Positions 50,459-58,021 of a stretch of DNA of 64,000 nt are shown here, one piece after another. The DNA is taken from assembly GCF_001839655.2 (NCBI RefSeq), contig NZ_CP056087.1, positions 62,001 through 126,000 of the forward strand, written 5' to 3'. The notes under the pieces are model-generated. The model ran no database searches. It saw only the letters and a program-made list of their open reading frames with translations, and was not told the origin of the DNA. Within the stretch, counting starts at the first letter, position 1. Every line of letters begins with the position of its first letter. The stretch comes from Pseudomonas argentinensis (GTDB lineage Bacteria > Pseudomonadota > Gammaproteobacteria > Pseudomonadales > Pseudomonadaceae). The translations under genes were made by a program, and so were the position numbers.

Positions 50459-51685
50459 ATGAAACGCGTAGTCGTAACCGGCATGGCCGGCATCACATCC
50501 CTGGGCGACAGCTGGGACAGCATCGCGGCGAATTTCCGCGCCAACCGCAGCGGCATTCGCGTGATGCACGAATGGGATCGCTTCACCGAGTTGAACACCC
50601 GCCTGGGTGGCCCGGTCGACGATTTCGTCGTGCCCGCCCGCTGGACCCGCAAGCAGCTGCGCAGCATGGGCCGCGTGTCGCGCCTGTCGGTGTATGCCGC
50701 CGAGCGCGCCCTGGCCGATGCCGGCCTGCTCGATGACGAAAGCATCAAGGACGGGCGCATGGGCGTGGCCTGCGGCTCGTCCACCGGCAGCACCGAGGAG
50801 ATCAAGGCGTTCGGCAACATGCTGCTCAACTCGGTGGCCGACGGTCTCAACGCCAACTCCTACATCCGCATGATGCCGCACACCACGGCGGCCAATATCA
50901 GCATCTTCTTCGGCCTCACCGGCCGGCTGATCCCCACGTCCAGCGCCTGCACCAGCGGCAGCCAGGGCATCGGCTACGCCTACGAGGCGATCAAGTTCGG
51001 CCGCCTGCCGCTGATGCTTGCCGGCGGCGCCGAAGAGCTGTGCCCGACCGAAGCCATGGTCTTCGACGCCCTGTACGCCACCAGCCTGAAGAATGACGCG
51101 CCGCACACCAGCCCGCGCCCCTACGACAGCGGCCGCGACGGCCTGGTGATCGGCGAAGGTGCCGGCATGCTGGTGCTCGAAGAACTCGAACACGCCCTGG
51201 CCCGTGGTGCCAGCATCCACGCCGAGATCGTCGGCTTCGGCTGTAACGCCGACGGCCAGCACGCCACCAAGCCGGTGCAGGCCACCATGCGTCGCGCCAT
51301 GCAGCTGGCCCTGGAAGATGCCGCGCTGGCCCCCGAGGCCATCGGCTACGTCAACGGCCACGGCACCGCCACCGAACAGGGCGACGTCGCCGAAACCCAG
51401 GCCACCAGCAGCCTGTTCGGCCCGCGCATGCCGATCAGCTCGCAGAAGAGCTACTTCGGCCACACCCTGGGCGCCTGCGGCGCCCTGGAATCCTGGTTCA
51501 GCATCGAGATGCTCAACCGCGACAGCTACGTGCACACCCTGAACCTGGATCACATCGACCCGGCTTGCGGCGAGCTGGACTACCTGCGCGGCGAATTCCG
51601 CGAAATGAGCAACGACTACGTGATGAACAACAATTTCGCCTTTGGCGGGGTCAACACCTCGCTGATCTTCCGCCGCTGGCGCTGA
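50459..51685 (+). CDS. apeR: Beta-ketoacyl-ACP synthase ApeR (FabB/F-like)
   Basis: A ketosynthase of 408 residues: Cys164 in TSSACTSGSQG, His301 in VNGHGTATEQGD, His335 in YFGHTLGACG. It resembles housekeeping FabB/FabF more than ApeO does, and ends with FAFGGVNTSLIF. In other APE systems ApeR is a homodimeric helper ketosynthase acting early in chain growth. The ATG at 50459 follows a GAAG-rich site. It is the last core biosynthetic gene of the first block. Confidence 0.92.
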   Translation: MKRVVVTGMAGITSLGDSWDSIAANFRANRSGIRVMHEWDRFTELNTRLGGPVDDFVVPARWTRKQLRSMGRVSRLSVYAAERALADAGLLDDESIKDGRMGVACGSSTGSTEEIKAFGNMLLNSVADGLNANSYIRMMPHTTAANISIFFGLTGRLIPTSSACTSGSQGIGYAYEAIKFGRLPLMLAGGAEELCPTEAMVFDALYATSLKNDAPHTSPRPYDSGRDGLVIGEGAGMLVLEELEHALARGASIHAEIVGFGCNADGQHATKPVQATMRRAMQLALEDAALAPEAIGYVNGHGTATEQGDVAETQATSSLFGPRMPISSQKSYFGHTLGACGALESWFSIEMLNRDSYVHTLNLDHIDPACGELDYLRGEFREMSNDYVMNNNFAFGGVNTSLIFRRWR

Positions 51686-51706
51686 CCCCCAGGACAAGGA
51701 CCAAGG

Positions 51707-52111
51707 ATGATGGCTCGCTTCAATTGCTTCGCCCTGCTTGCCGTACTGCTGCTGGGTATTACCGCCTGCGGCTCGAAACCCGTGATGAACATCAACAGCA
51801 GCGCACCGCCTGCCGTGGTGAAAGGAGAGGACGACATGCGCCGGGCGATCCTCACCGCACTCCAGCGTCGCCAGTGGACGGTGGAACGTGCCGATCGCGG
51901 GCAGATCATGGCGCAGTACACCCGCCGCGGGCACCAGGCTGACATCACCATTCCCTACACGGCGTCGACCTACGCGATCCAGTACCGCGACAGCCACAAT
52001 CTCGACTATCACGACGGCACCATTCACCGCGCCTACAACAAGTGGGTGCGCAAGCTCGACCGCACCATCCAGCAGGAACTGCGCCGCCCTTCCCTTCCCA
52101 CGCCCCAGTGA
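51707..52111 (+). CDS. Predicted lipoprotein of unknown function
   Basis: A protein of 134 residues with a lipoprotein signal (LLAVLLLGITAC, then GSKP) and a small mixed domain (MRRAILTALQRRQWTVERAD). It resembles small DUF-type lipoproteins found in pseudomonads, but I do not recognise the family. It lies just after ApeR in the same direction and 18 bases before the next secreted protein, so it may share the APE transcript. A role at the outer membrane is possible. Confidence 0.75.
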   Translation: MMARFNCFALLAVLLLGITACGSKPVMNINSSAPPAVVKGEDDMRRAILTALQRRQWTVERADRGQIMAQYTRRGHQADITIPYTASTYAIQYRDSHNLDYHDGTIHRAYNKWVRKLDRTIQQELRRPSLPTPQ

Positions 52112-52129
52112 CATCCCAGGAGAAACCCG

Positions 52130-52570
52130 ATGAACGCGAAACGCTTGACCGCCGCTGCTCTGCTCACCGCTGCCCTGCTGCCCGCCGTCAGCCAGGCCCG
52201 TGACACCGCCCATTTCCTGGACTTCCAGTCGGTGGTCAACGAAGCCACCCAGGCCGGCCGCCTGGACGGCTCGGTGAAGTTCTACCTGAACAAGACCCCG
52301 GCCGGCGCCAAGATCATCAACGCCAACGTCACCACCAGCCAGAAGACCAACGCCTTCAACAAGAGCGACGAGGAAGCCTGCCGCTGGGTGCTGCAATCGG
52401 CGCTGATCAAGCTGCAGAACTCGGCCAAGGCCGCCGGCGCCAACGCCGTGGTCGATCTGGCCAGCAACTACAAGAACAAGGAATACCGCGACAACAGCAA
52501 GTTCGAATGCCACGCCGGCGCCATCATGGCCGGCGTCGCGCTGAAGGGTAAGTACGCGAGCGTCAAGTAA
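52130..52570 (+). CDS. Secreted small protein (often mis-named excinuclease subunit)
   Basis: A protein of 146 residues with a signal peptide (LTAAALLTAALLPAVSQA) and a conserved body including NKSDEEACRWVLQSALIKLQ and AGANAVVDLASNY, with two cysteines. Homologues are often labelled excinuclease ATPase subunit, but it has no ATPase motif and is exported. The ANAVV stretch recalls YbjQ-type proteins. Its function is unknown. It follows the lipoprotein by 18 bases and faces the reverse-strand methyltransferase-like gene. Confidence 0.78.
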   Translation: MNAKRLTAAALLTAALLPAVSQARDTAHFLDFQSVVNEATQAGRLDGSVKFYLNKTPAGAKIINANVTTSQKTNAFNKSDEEACRWVLQSALIKLQNSAKAAGANAVVDLASNYKNKEYRDNSKFECHAGAIMAGVALKGKYASVK

Positions 52571-52611
52571 GCCCGTGATGCGCTGCAAGCACAGCCTTGC
52601 GGCGCGTCGGC

Positions 52612-53166
52612 TCAGAAGATGAAGGGCACGAACATGCGGCTGCGCGCCATGTAGTCGCGGTAGGCGTCGCCGAAATAGGCCAGCGACTCGCGCTCCTCGC
52701 AGCGCGCGGCGAGCCACAGCAGCACGCTGGCCGCCACGGCCAGCAGCATGAGCAGCGTGCCCGGTTGCTTCCAGGCGATGCCCCAGGCCAGCAGCAGCAG
52801 CGAGCAGTACATCGGGTGACGGATGTAGGCGAAGATGCCACTGGTGACCAACTGCGAAGTACGCTCGAAGGCGAACAGCTCGTCGTCCTGGCGGCGCTGG
52901 TCGGCCCGCCCGAAGCGGCGCATCTGGTAGACGCCGGCGAACAGCACCGCCAGCGAAGTGGTCAGCAACACCCAGGAAACCTGCTGATGCAGGGCGGCGC
53001 GGTCCTCGAACCAGAACGGCGCGTTGAGCACCAGCATCACCAGCATCACTTCCCAGGCGAAGTAGCGGTAGAAGCCGTGGCTGCGCGGGTTGCCCAGCGA
53101 GCGCCAGGAGACCAGGGTCAGGGCGATGCTCAGCCCCACGAAAACCACCAATTGCCAACCGCCCAC
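52612..53166 (-). CDS. Isoprenylcysteine carboxyl methyltransferase-like (ICMT/PEMT) membrane protein
   Basis: A protein of 184 residues with about five helices and the conserved C-terminal SAM-binding part of the ICMT/PEMT family: GIFAYIRHPMYCSLLLLAWG and RCEERESLAYFGDAYRDY. Such enzymes methylate membrane-embedded lipids or other hydrophobic substrates. It is the only gene in the 33.6-57.6 kb stretch on the reverse strand, so it breaks the forward operon and is divergent from the dehydratase at 53225. Methylation of the polyene or resorcinol is a reasonable guess; housekeeping lipid methylation is the alternative. Confidence 0.86.
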   Translation of the reverse strand: MGGWQLVVFVGLSIALTLVSWRSLGNPRSHGFYRYFAWEVMLVMLVLNAPFWFEDRAALHQQVSWVLLTTSLAVLFAGVYQMRRFGRADQRRQDDELFAFERTSQLVTSGIFAYIRHPMYCSLLLLAWGIAWKQPGTLLMLLAVAASVLLWLAARCEERESLAYFGDAYRDYMARSRMFVPFIF

Positions 53167-53169
53167 TCG

Positions 53170-53197
53170 CTTGCTCCCTGAGACCCTCTGTTACACT
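53170..53197 (+). promoter_or_regulatory. Possible promoter of the second pigment block
   Basis: CTTGCT and TACACT, about 16 bases apart, lie in the 58-base divergent gap before the dehydratase gene. They resemble weak sigma70 -35 and -10 elements. If used, the genes from 53225 to 57592 form a separate transcript. Confidence 0.25.
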
Positions 53198-53224
53198 GCT
53201 GCGCTCGCACGCCAGACGCCCGCC

Positions 53225-53632
53225 ATGGATCGCACCCAACTGCACTCACTGCTGCCGCACCAGGGCCAGGCCCTCTGGCTGGATGCCCTGCTCGACCACG
53301 ATGCCACCGGCATCCGCGGCCTGAGCGAATGGCGGCATCTGCAGAACCTGGGCGAGAACGCCTCGCCGTGCCTGTTGTTCGAGGCCGCTGCCCAATTGTG
53401 CGCTGCGCATGGTGCCTTATACGGCAACGACAGCGCCATCGAAATGGCCCTGGTCGGCAAACTCTCCCAGCTGCAGCTGCACTATCACCCCACGCAGCGC
53501 GAAGGCGTCCTGCTGGTCAGCGCGACCCAGGAAGCCCTGAGCCCGGCCGGCGCCCTTTACGGCTTCAACGTGCAGGAAGGCGAGCGCCTGCTGCTGGACG
53601 GCAAACTGCTGCTGGTGCTCGTCCGTGCTTGA
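53225..53632 (+). CDS. Second ApeP-like hotdog dehydratase
   Basis: A protein of 135 residues, a hotdog protein starting MDRTQLHSLLPHQGQALWLD. The LLPHQGQALWLDALL segment is the counterpart of VPHAGDMILIDEVL in ApeP, and the helix LLFEAAAQLCAAHGA is the counterpart of the ApeP hotdog helix. It is thus a probable second 3-hydroxyacyl-ACP dehydratase. It opens a forward run of six overlapping genes and overlaps the ABC ATPase start by 8 bases. Confidence 0.85.
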   Translation: MDRTQLHSLLPHQGQALWLDALLDHDATGIRGLSEWRHLQNLGENASPCLLFEAAAQLCAAHGALYGNDSAIEMALVGKLSQLQLHYHPTQREGVLLVSATQEALSPAGALYGFNVQEGERLLLDGKLLLVLVRA

Positions 53633-54509
53633 ACTCAGCCGCATCGCCTATCGCTACCCCGGTGCAGCGCAACCGGCGCTGCACGGCATCGACCTGCAGC
53701 TTCAGGCCGGCCAATGCCTGGGGCTCTTGGGCAGCAATGGCGCCGGCAAGACCACCCTGCTGTCGCTGCTCAGCGGCGTACTGCAGCCCCTGGATGGGCG
53801 GATTCTCTGGCGGGGCGAGCGACGCCTGGGCCTGGTGCCCCAGCAACTGGCCTTCTACGCCGGGCTGAAGGTGAGGGAAAATCTCGCGCTGTTCGCCGAT
53901 CTCTACGGGCTGCGCGGTGCCGAGCGTCACCAGCGCCTGGAGCACTGCATCGCCGGCACGTCCCTGGCGGACAAGCTCGGACGCCGCGCAGAGCGCCTGT
54001 CTGGTGGCGAGCAGCGACGTCTGAACTTCGCCATCGGCCTGCTGCAACCGGCCGAGCTGTATCTGTTCGACGAGGCCACCGTGGGCGTCGATGCCGCCAG
54101 CCGGCAGTTGCTGCTCGACGCCGTGCAGCAGCTGACCGCCGACGGCAAGGCGGTGATCTACACCAGCCATTATCTGGATGAAGTGGAAAAGGTCGCCGAC
54201 CGCATCCTGCTGCTGCACGAAGGCCGTGTGCAGCTGGACGTCGACAAGCATCAATTGCTCGGCGATCAGCCCGGCCTGTTTCTGGAGTGGCCCGAGCACG
54301 CCCCCGATGCGCTGCCATCATTGCTCACCGAGCTTGGCATCAACGCCGAACACACGCCCAACGGCGTGCGCATCGCCGCGCTGGACGTCGAACAGCTGCT
54401 GGCGATCACCCGTTTCATCGCCGCACAGCCCCAAGCCCCCAGCCTGCTGCGCTTCGGTCGGCCGTCCCTGGAGCAGCTGTACCTGCGCCTCAACGGAGGC
54501 CGGCTATGA
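53625..54509 (+). CDS. ABC transporter ATP-binding protein
   Basis: A protein of 294 residues starting with GTG. Walker A GSNGAGKTT (37-45), Q-loop near VPQQL, signature LSGGEQRR (125-132), Walker B LYLFDEATVG (145-154) and the H-loop (YTSHYLDEVE) are intact. The C-terminal extension is typical of drug or lipid exporters of the DrrA type. With the following permease it forms a simple exporter, presumably for the product of the second pigment block. Confidence 0.94.
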   Translation: MLELSRIAYRYPGAAQPALHGIDLQLQAGQCLGLLGSNGAGKTTLLSLLSGVLQPLDGRILWRGERRLGLVPQQLAFYAGLKVRENLALFADLYGLRGAERHQRLEHCIAGTSLADKLGRRAERLSGGEQRRLNFAIGLLQPAELYLFDEATVGVDAASRQLLLDAVQQLTADGKAVIYTSHYLDEVEKVADRILLLHEGRVQLDVDKHQLLGDQPGLFLEWPEHAPDALPSLLTELGINAEHTPNGVRIAALDVEQLLAITRFIAAQPQAPSLLRFGRPSLEQLYLRLNGGRL

Positions 54510-55693
54510 GGCTGCGCGCCCTGGTTCGCAAGGAAATCCTCCTGCTGCTGCGCGACCCTCACGCCCTGGCCGTGCTGTTCCTCATGCCGACGCTGTTTCT
54601 GGTGATCATGGCCGGCGCCATGTCCAGCTACCTGCAGGATCGCCTGCCGCCGCTGCAGCTGGTGCTGCAAACCCCGCAGCCCAGCGAGTCGAGCCGTTTC
54701 TTTCACGATGCCCTGCAGGCGCAGTTGCCCGACAGCCAGCTGCTGGCCGATGGGCCGGCGCAGATGGCGCGCATCAGCCTGCCGGCGGACTTCGAAGAGA
54801 AGCTGCTGGATACGCCCCATCAGGGCCCGACCCTGAGTTTCCCCGCCCAGTTCGACCGCCTCTCGCGCCAGCGCCTGCACGCTGCGGTAACCATCGCCCT
54901 GGCGCAGACCCGGCTGCTCGCCTACCTGCAGGACAGCGGCGCGCTGGAAGAAGGACTCAGCCATGCTGAGCAGCTCGAGCTGATTCAGCAGCGCACCGAA
55001 AGCCGCATCGACGAGCAGGCGCGCCTGGCCAGCGGCGACCTCAGCGCCCAGGCCAACGCCACGCAGATGAGCGTGCCGGCCTGGCTGATCTTCGGCATGT
55101 TCTTCGTGATGCTGCCAATGGCCGGCAGCTTCCAGCGCGAGCAGCAGAGCGGCGCGCTGCTGCGCTTCCGCTGCCTGGGCCTGGGGCTCGGCACCCTGGC
55201 GGCGAGCAAGGTGCTGCCGTACCTGGCCATCAACCTGGTGCAGTTCGTGGTGCTGCTGACGATCGGCGTGCACGGCCTGCCGCTGGCGGGCCTGCCGGCG
55301 CTGGAGCTCAACGGCAGCCAGCTCGCCTACGCCGTGCTGGCCATCAGCATCGCCCTGACCACCACCAGCCTGGGCCTGTTGCTGGCCGCCATGGCGCGCA
55401 GTAGTGAACAAGCCCTATTGCTTGGCGGCGGGATCAATATCATCCTCGCAGCCATCGGCGGCATCATGGTGCCCAAGAGCGTGATGCCCGAGGCCATGCG
55501 TCAGCTCGCGGAGCTATCACCGATGAGCTGGGCACTGGACGCCTTCCTTACCCTGCTGGTGGGCCACGGCTCACTGAACGACGTAGCCCCCTGGTGCGCG
55601 CGCCTGCTGCTGTTCGCAGCGGTGGCCGGCGCCAGCGGCTTGTTCCTGTTCCACAAACGAGTACAGCAAACGCAATGGACCACACACTACTAG
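54506..55693 (+). CDS. ABC transporter permease
   Basis: A protein of 395 residues of the ABC-2 type: one N-terminal helix (LAVLFLMPTLFLVIMAGAMS), a large extracytoplasmic domain (about 45-185), and a C-terminal block of five helices (from WLIFGMFFVMLPMAGSFQR on) containing the family EC region with VPKSVMPEAMRQLAELSP. It overlaps the ATP-binding gene by four bases and the ACP gene by 19. It probably exports a hydrophobic pigment precursor. The MMPL exporter of block one would be the second export route of the locus. Confidence 0.92.
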   Translation: MRLRALVRKEILLLLRDPHALAVLFLMPTLFLVIMAGAMSSYLQDRLPPLQLVLQTPQPSESSRFFHDALQAQLPDSQLLADGPAQMARISLPADFEEKLLDTPHQGPTLSFPAQFDRLSRQRLHAAVTIALAQTRLLAYLQDSGALEEGLSHAEQLELIQQRTESRIDEQARLASGDLSAQANATQMSVPAWLIFGMFFVMLPMAGSFQREQQSGALLRFRCLGLGLGTLAASKVLPYLAINLVQFVVLLTIGVHGLPLAGLPALELNGSQLAYAVLAISIALTTTSLGLLLAAMARSSEQALLLGGGINIILAAIGGIMVPKSVMPEAMRQLAELSPMSWALDAFLTLLVGHGSLNDVAPWCARLLLFAAVAGASGLFLFHKRVQQTQWTTHY

Positions 55694-55941
55694 AAGAAAA
55701 GCTCAAGCAGTTGCTGATTCGCGAGTGCGACAAGGAAGACGACATCGACTGGCAAAGCATCGGAGACGACGAACCGCTGTTCGGCCAGCAGAGCCGTATC
55801 CAGATGGATAGCCTGGACGCCCTGCAAGTCTCCCTGGCGCTGCAGCAGCACTACGGCGTACGCATCGAAGGCGCCAAGGACGGCCGGCGTATTCTCAACA
55901 GCATCGCCAGTATCGCGGCCTTTATCAGGCAACAGCAGTGA
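55675..55941 (+). CDS. Third acyl carrier protein
   Basis: A protein of 88 residues with the ACP fold; attachment Ser46 in IQMDSLDALQVSLAL. It differs from ApeE and ApeF (GLDS, EIDS) and sits between the ABC permease and a ketosynthase, so it likely serves the second ketosynthase/chain-length-factor pair. Its start overlaps the permease end by 19 bases and its stop overlaps a GTG start. Confidence 0.9.
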   Translation: MDHTLLEEKLKQLLIRECDKEDDIDWQSIGDDEPLFGQQSRIQMDSLDALQVSLALQQHYGVRIEGAKDGRRILNSIASIAAFIRQQQ

Positions 55942-57044
55942 CGCCCGTCTACCTGCAGCGAGGCGCCCTGCACAGTGCCCTCGGCGCCGACCTGCGCGCC
56001 GCCAACGCCGCCCTGCGCAGCGGCCTGCGGCCAACCGCCAACACCGTGCTGCTGCACGAGCTGCAGGCGCCACGTCCGTACCTGGCCGTGGCCGGCGGCG
56101 AAACACCGGGCGAGCATTGCGACCGGCTGATTCGCGAAACCCTGGGCGACGAGCCCGGCGCGCTGGACGACTGCCTGCTGATCGTCGCCAGCACCAGCCT
56201 GGATATCGACGAGCTGGAGGCACGCGCGGCTCGCCACGGCGGCTTTCACCCGGATCACTCGACCTCCCTCGACCTGATCGCCGAGCGGCTGCGCGAGCGC
56301 TTCGGTTTCGTCGACGCCTTCACCCTCAACACCGCTTGCACGAGCGCCGCCAATGGCTTGCTATATGGTGCCCGCATGTTGGGCGCCCACCTGTATCGCC
56401 GTGTGCTGGTGCTGGCCTTCGAAACCCCCAGCGCCATCGCCCAGCAAGGCTTTGGCGCCTTGGGCCTGGTATCGCCCAGCGGCGATTATCGTCCCTTCCA
56501 CCCGCAACGCGATGGCCTGGTGCTGGGCGAGGCCTACGCGGCCACCCTGCTGGCCCTGGAGCCGGGCCCGGCACCGCTGGCCCGCCTGCTGGGCGGCTTC
56601 AGCGCCTGCGACACCAGCAGCCTGACCAATACCCGCGAAGACGGCAGCCATATCGAGTGGGTGATGCGCGAAGCCCTGCGCGGTGCTGGCGTGACTGCCG
56701 AGCAGATTGGCCTGGTCAAACCCCATGGCACGGCCACTGGCGCCAATGACAGCGCCGAGAGCAACGGCGTGCGCCGGCTGTTCGGTGAGGCGCTGCCGCC
56801 GCTGTGCGTGCTCAAGCCCTGGCTCGGCCACACCCTGGGCGCCTGCGGCCTGACCGAGACCCTGCTGCTGGTGGAAAACCTCGCCCACCTGCCCGCCTGC
56901 GACTACGCCCGGGACGCCCTGCTGCCGCTGTCGGGCGAGCCCCTGGCGGTTACCGAGGGCAGCCTGCTGCTGGCCAACTACTTCGGCTTTGGCGGCAACA
57001 ACGCCAGCCTGGTGCTGCAACGCGGCGCGGGAGACGCACCATGA
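55938..57044 (+). CDS. Third beta-ketoacyl synthase (ApeO-like)
   Basis: A ketosynthase of 368 residues that starts with GTG at 55938. The triad is complete: Cys134 in NTACTSAANGLL, His263 in KPHGTATGAND, His298 in WLGHTLGACG. The C-terminus has FGFGGNNASLVL, with the FGGNN form of ApeO. The N-terminal segment is about 20 residues shorter than in ApeO. With the half-size protein that follows it makes a second ketosynthase/chain-length-factor pair, distinct from ApeO/ApeC. It could build the acyl chain used by the resorcinol branch. Confidence 0.9.
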   Translation: MTPVYLQRGALHSALGADLRAANAALRSGLRPTANTVLLHELQAPRPYLAVAGGETPGEHCDRLIRETLGDEPGALDDCLLIVASTSLDIDELEARAARHGGFHPDHSTSLDLIAERLRERFGFVDAFTLNTACTSAANGLLYGARMLGAHLYRRVLVLAFETPSAIAQQGFGALGLVSPSGDYRPFHPQRDGLVLGEAYAATLLALEPGPAPLARLLGGFSACDTSSLTNTREDGSHIEWVMREALRGAGVTAEQIGLVKPHGTATGANDSAESNGVRRLFGEALPPLCVLKPWLGHTLGACGLTETLLLVENLAHLPACDYARDALLPLSGEPLAVTEGSLLLANYFGFGGNNASLVLQRGAGDAP

Positions 57045-57592
57045 GCCATGCCATCGCGGCCTGCAGCGTACGCGGGGATGTGGAAAACACCGACAAGGAC
57101 CTCAAGACCGCGCTGATCAGCTGGCTACCGACCACGCCACGCCGCATCGATCGGCTGATTCTGCAGGCCCTGCTGTGCACCGCACCGCTCAAGGCCAAGA
57201 TACGCCGCGACTGCGGCCTGTACCTGGCCTCGCGCCACCCGGCCCGGGCCACCATGGGCTCGCTGCTCGACAGCGTGTGCGTCCACCTGCTGCAGCCCAA
57301 GCCCTTCGAGTTCGTCAACAGCGTCAGCAACGCCGCCGGCTTTCATGTCGCCGCACAACTGGGGCTGGAAGGCCCGAACCTCTTCATCGGTGCAGGCCCG
57401 AACGTGTGGAAACACCTGCAGGCACTGGCCAGCCTGGACCTGGCCGACGGCCTGATCGGCCAGGCGCTGCTGGTGCTGATCGATGAAGACGGCGAGTTCG
57501 AGGCTCAGGGGGTGCTGATCGAAGGGCCAAGCCGGGCGGCGGATTTTGCCGAGCTGACGGCGGGAATCGATGTGCTGCAGTTGCAGCTGTAA
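57041..57592 (+). CDS. Second truncated ketosynthase-like chain-length factor (ApeC-like)
   Basis: A protein of 183 residues of the same half-ketosynthase class as ApeC. The segment FEFVNSVSNAAG (about 89-100) aligns with FSLSVHNA-type sequence of ApeC, and GPNLFIGAG replaces the catalytic cysteine loop of ketosynthases, so it is inactive by itself. It directly follows the third ketosynthase (ATGA overlap), as a chain-length factor would. It is shorter than ApeC by about 50 residues. It is the last forward gene; a 430-base gap with repeats follows. Confidence 0.83.
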   Translation: MSHAIAACSVRGDVENTDKDLKTALISWLPTTPRRIDRLILQALLCTAPLKAKIRRDCGLYLASRHPARATMGSLLDSVCVHLLQPKPFEFVNSVSNAAGFHVAAQLGLEGPNLFIGAGPNVWKHLQALASLDLADGLIGQALLVLIDEDGEFEAQGVLIEGPSRAADFAELTAGIDVLQLQL

Positions 57593-57789
57593 AGCAGCGG
57601 GCGTTTGGCTGGCTTTAGCTTTTTGATGTTTTTCCTACACGGGAATAACAGGCGACACAACTCGCCCCTTCAGGAGGCCGAATGGAGTCGTTGTGCAGGG
57701 GGACGAGCCGCATGGATGCGGCGAGAGGCCTGATGGGCCATGGATGGCCCTTCCAGGCCGGCCCCCGGAACAACGATGGAGTGAGCGAA

Positions 57790-57861
57790 CCCCGGCGAAG
57801 CCGGGGCCGAATGTCGGGGCTAGACCTTTTGGTTACTTTTGGGGCGATGCCAAAAGTAACC
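57790..57861. repeat. Intergenic hairpin repeat element
   Basis: Two adjacent hairpins. CCCCGGC/GCCGGGG (57790-57796 with 57800-57806) is followed by a perfect 12-bp stem GGTTACTTTTGG/CCAAAAGTAACC (57831-57842 with 57850-57861) around a 7-base loop. The second hairpin matches a repeat I have seen scattered in pseudomonads and other proteobacteria, where it yields spurious short ORFs. It lies in the 430-base gap (57593-58021) between the convergent halves of the locus; the rest of this gap shows no gene or clear promoter. Confidence 0.65.
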
Positions 57862-58021
57862 CGCTCGTCAGAGCGGAACCGAACGCAAGAGCAATGCGAT
57901 AACTCTGGCAAATCACAGCTCAAGCATGTGAAGCGGGCTGTTCAGAAAACTCGAGGCTAAAGCGGATCGCCGCCCGGCCTATCCTACAAAAGCTCCGCAC
58001 CGACCTTCCTACAGCCTTATC

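Noticed and set aside
48060..51685. Reading ApeO and ApeR as housekeeping FabB/FabF
   Set aside because: Their position among ApeP, ApeQ and the DUF3261 lipoprotein, with overlapping starts, fits the APE order better than fatty acid synthesis genes.
52580..52606. Terminator after the secreted protein at 52570
   Set aside because: A GC-rich hairpin is possible here, but there is no T run on either strand.
50423..53245. 940-codon open frame on the reverse strand
   Set aside because: It runs antisense through ApeR and its neighbours, which have complete catalytic motifs. Long stop-free antisense frames are expected at this GC content, and the translation is low-complexity Ala/Gly/Arg/His.
57682..57960. 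92-codon open frame in the gap after the second chain-length factor
   Set aside because: It spans the hairpin repeat element, and similar peptides recur in many genomes as products of that repeat, so I treat it as spurious.
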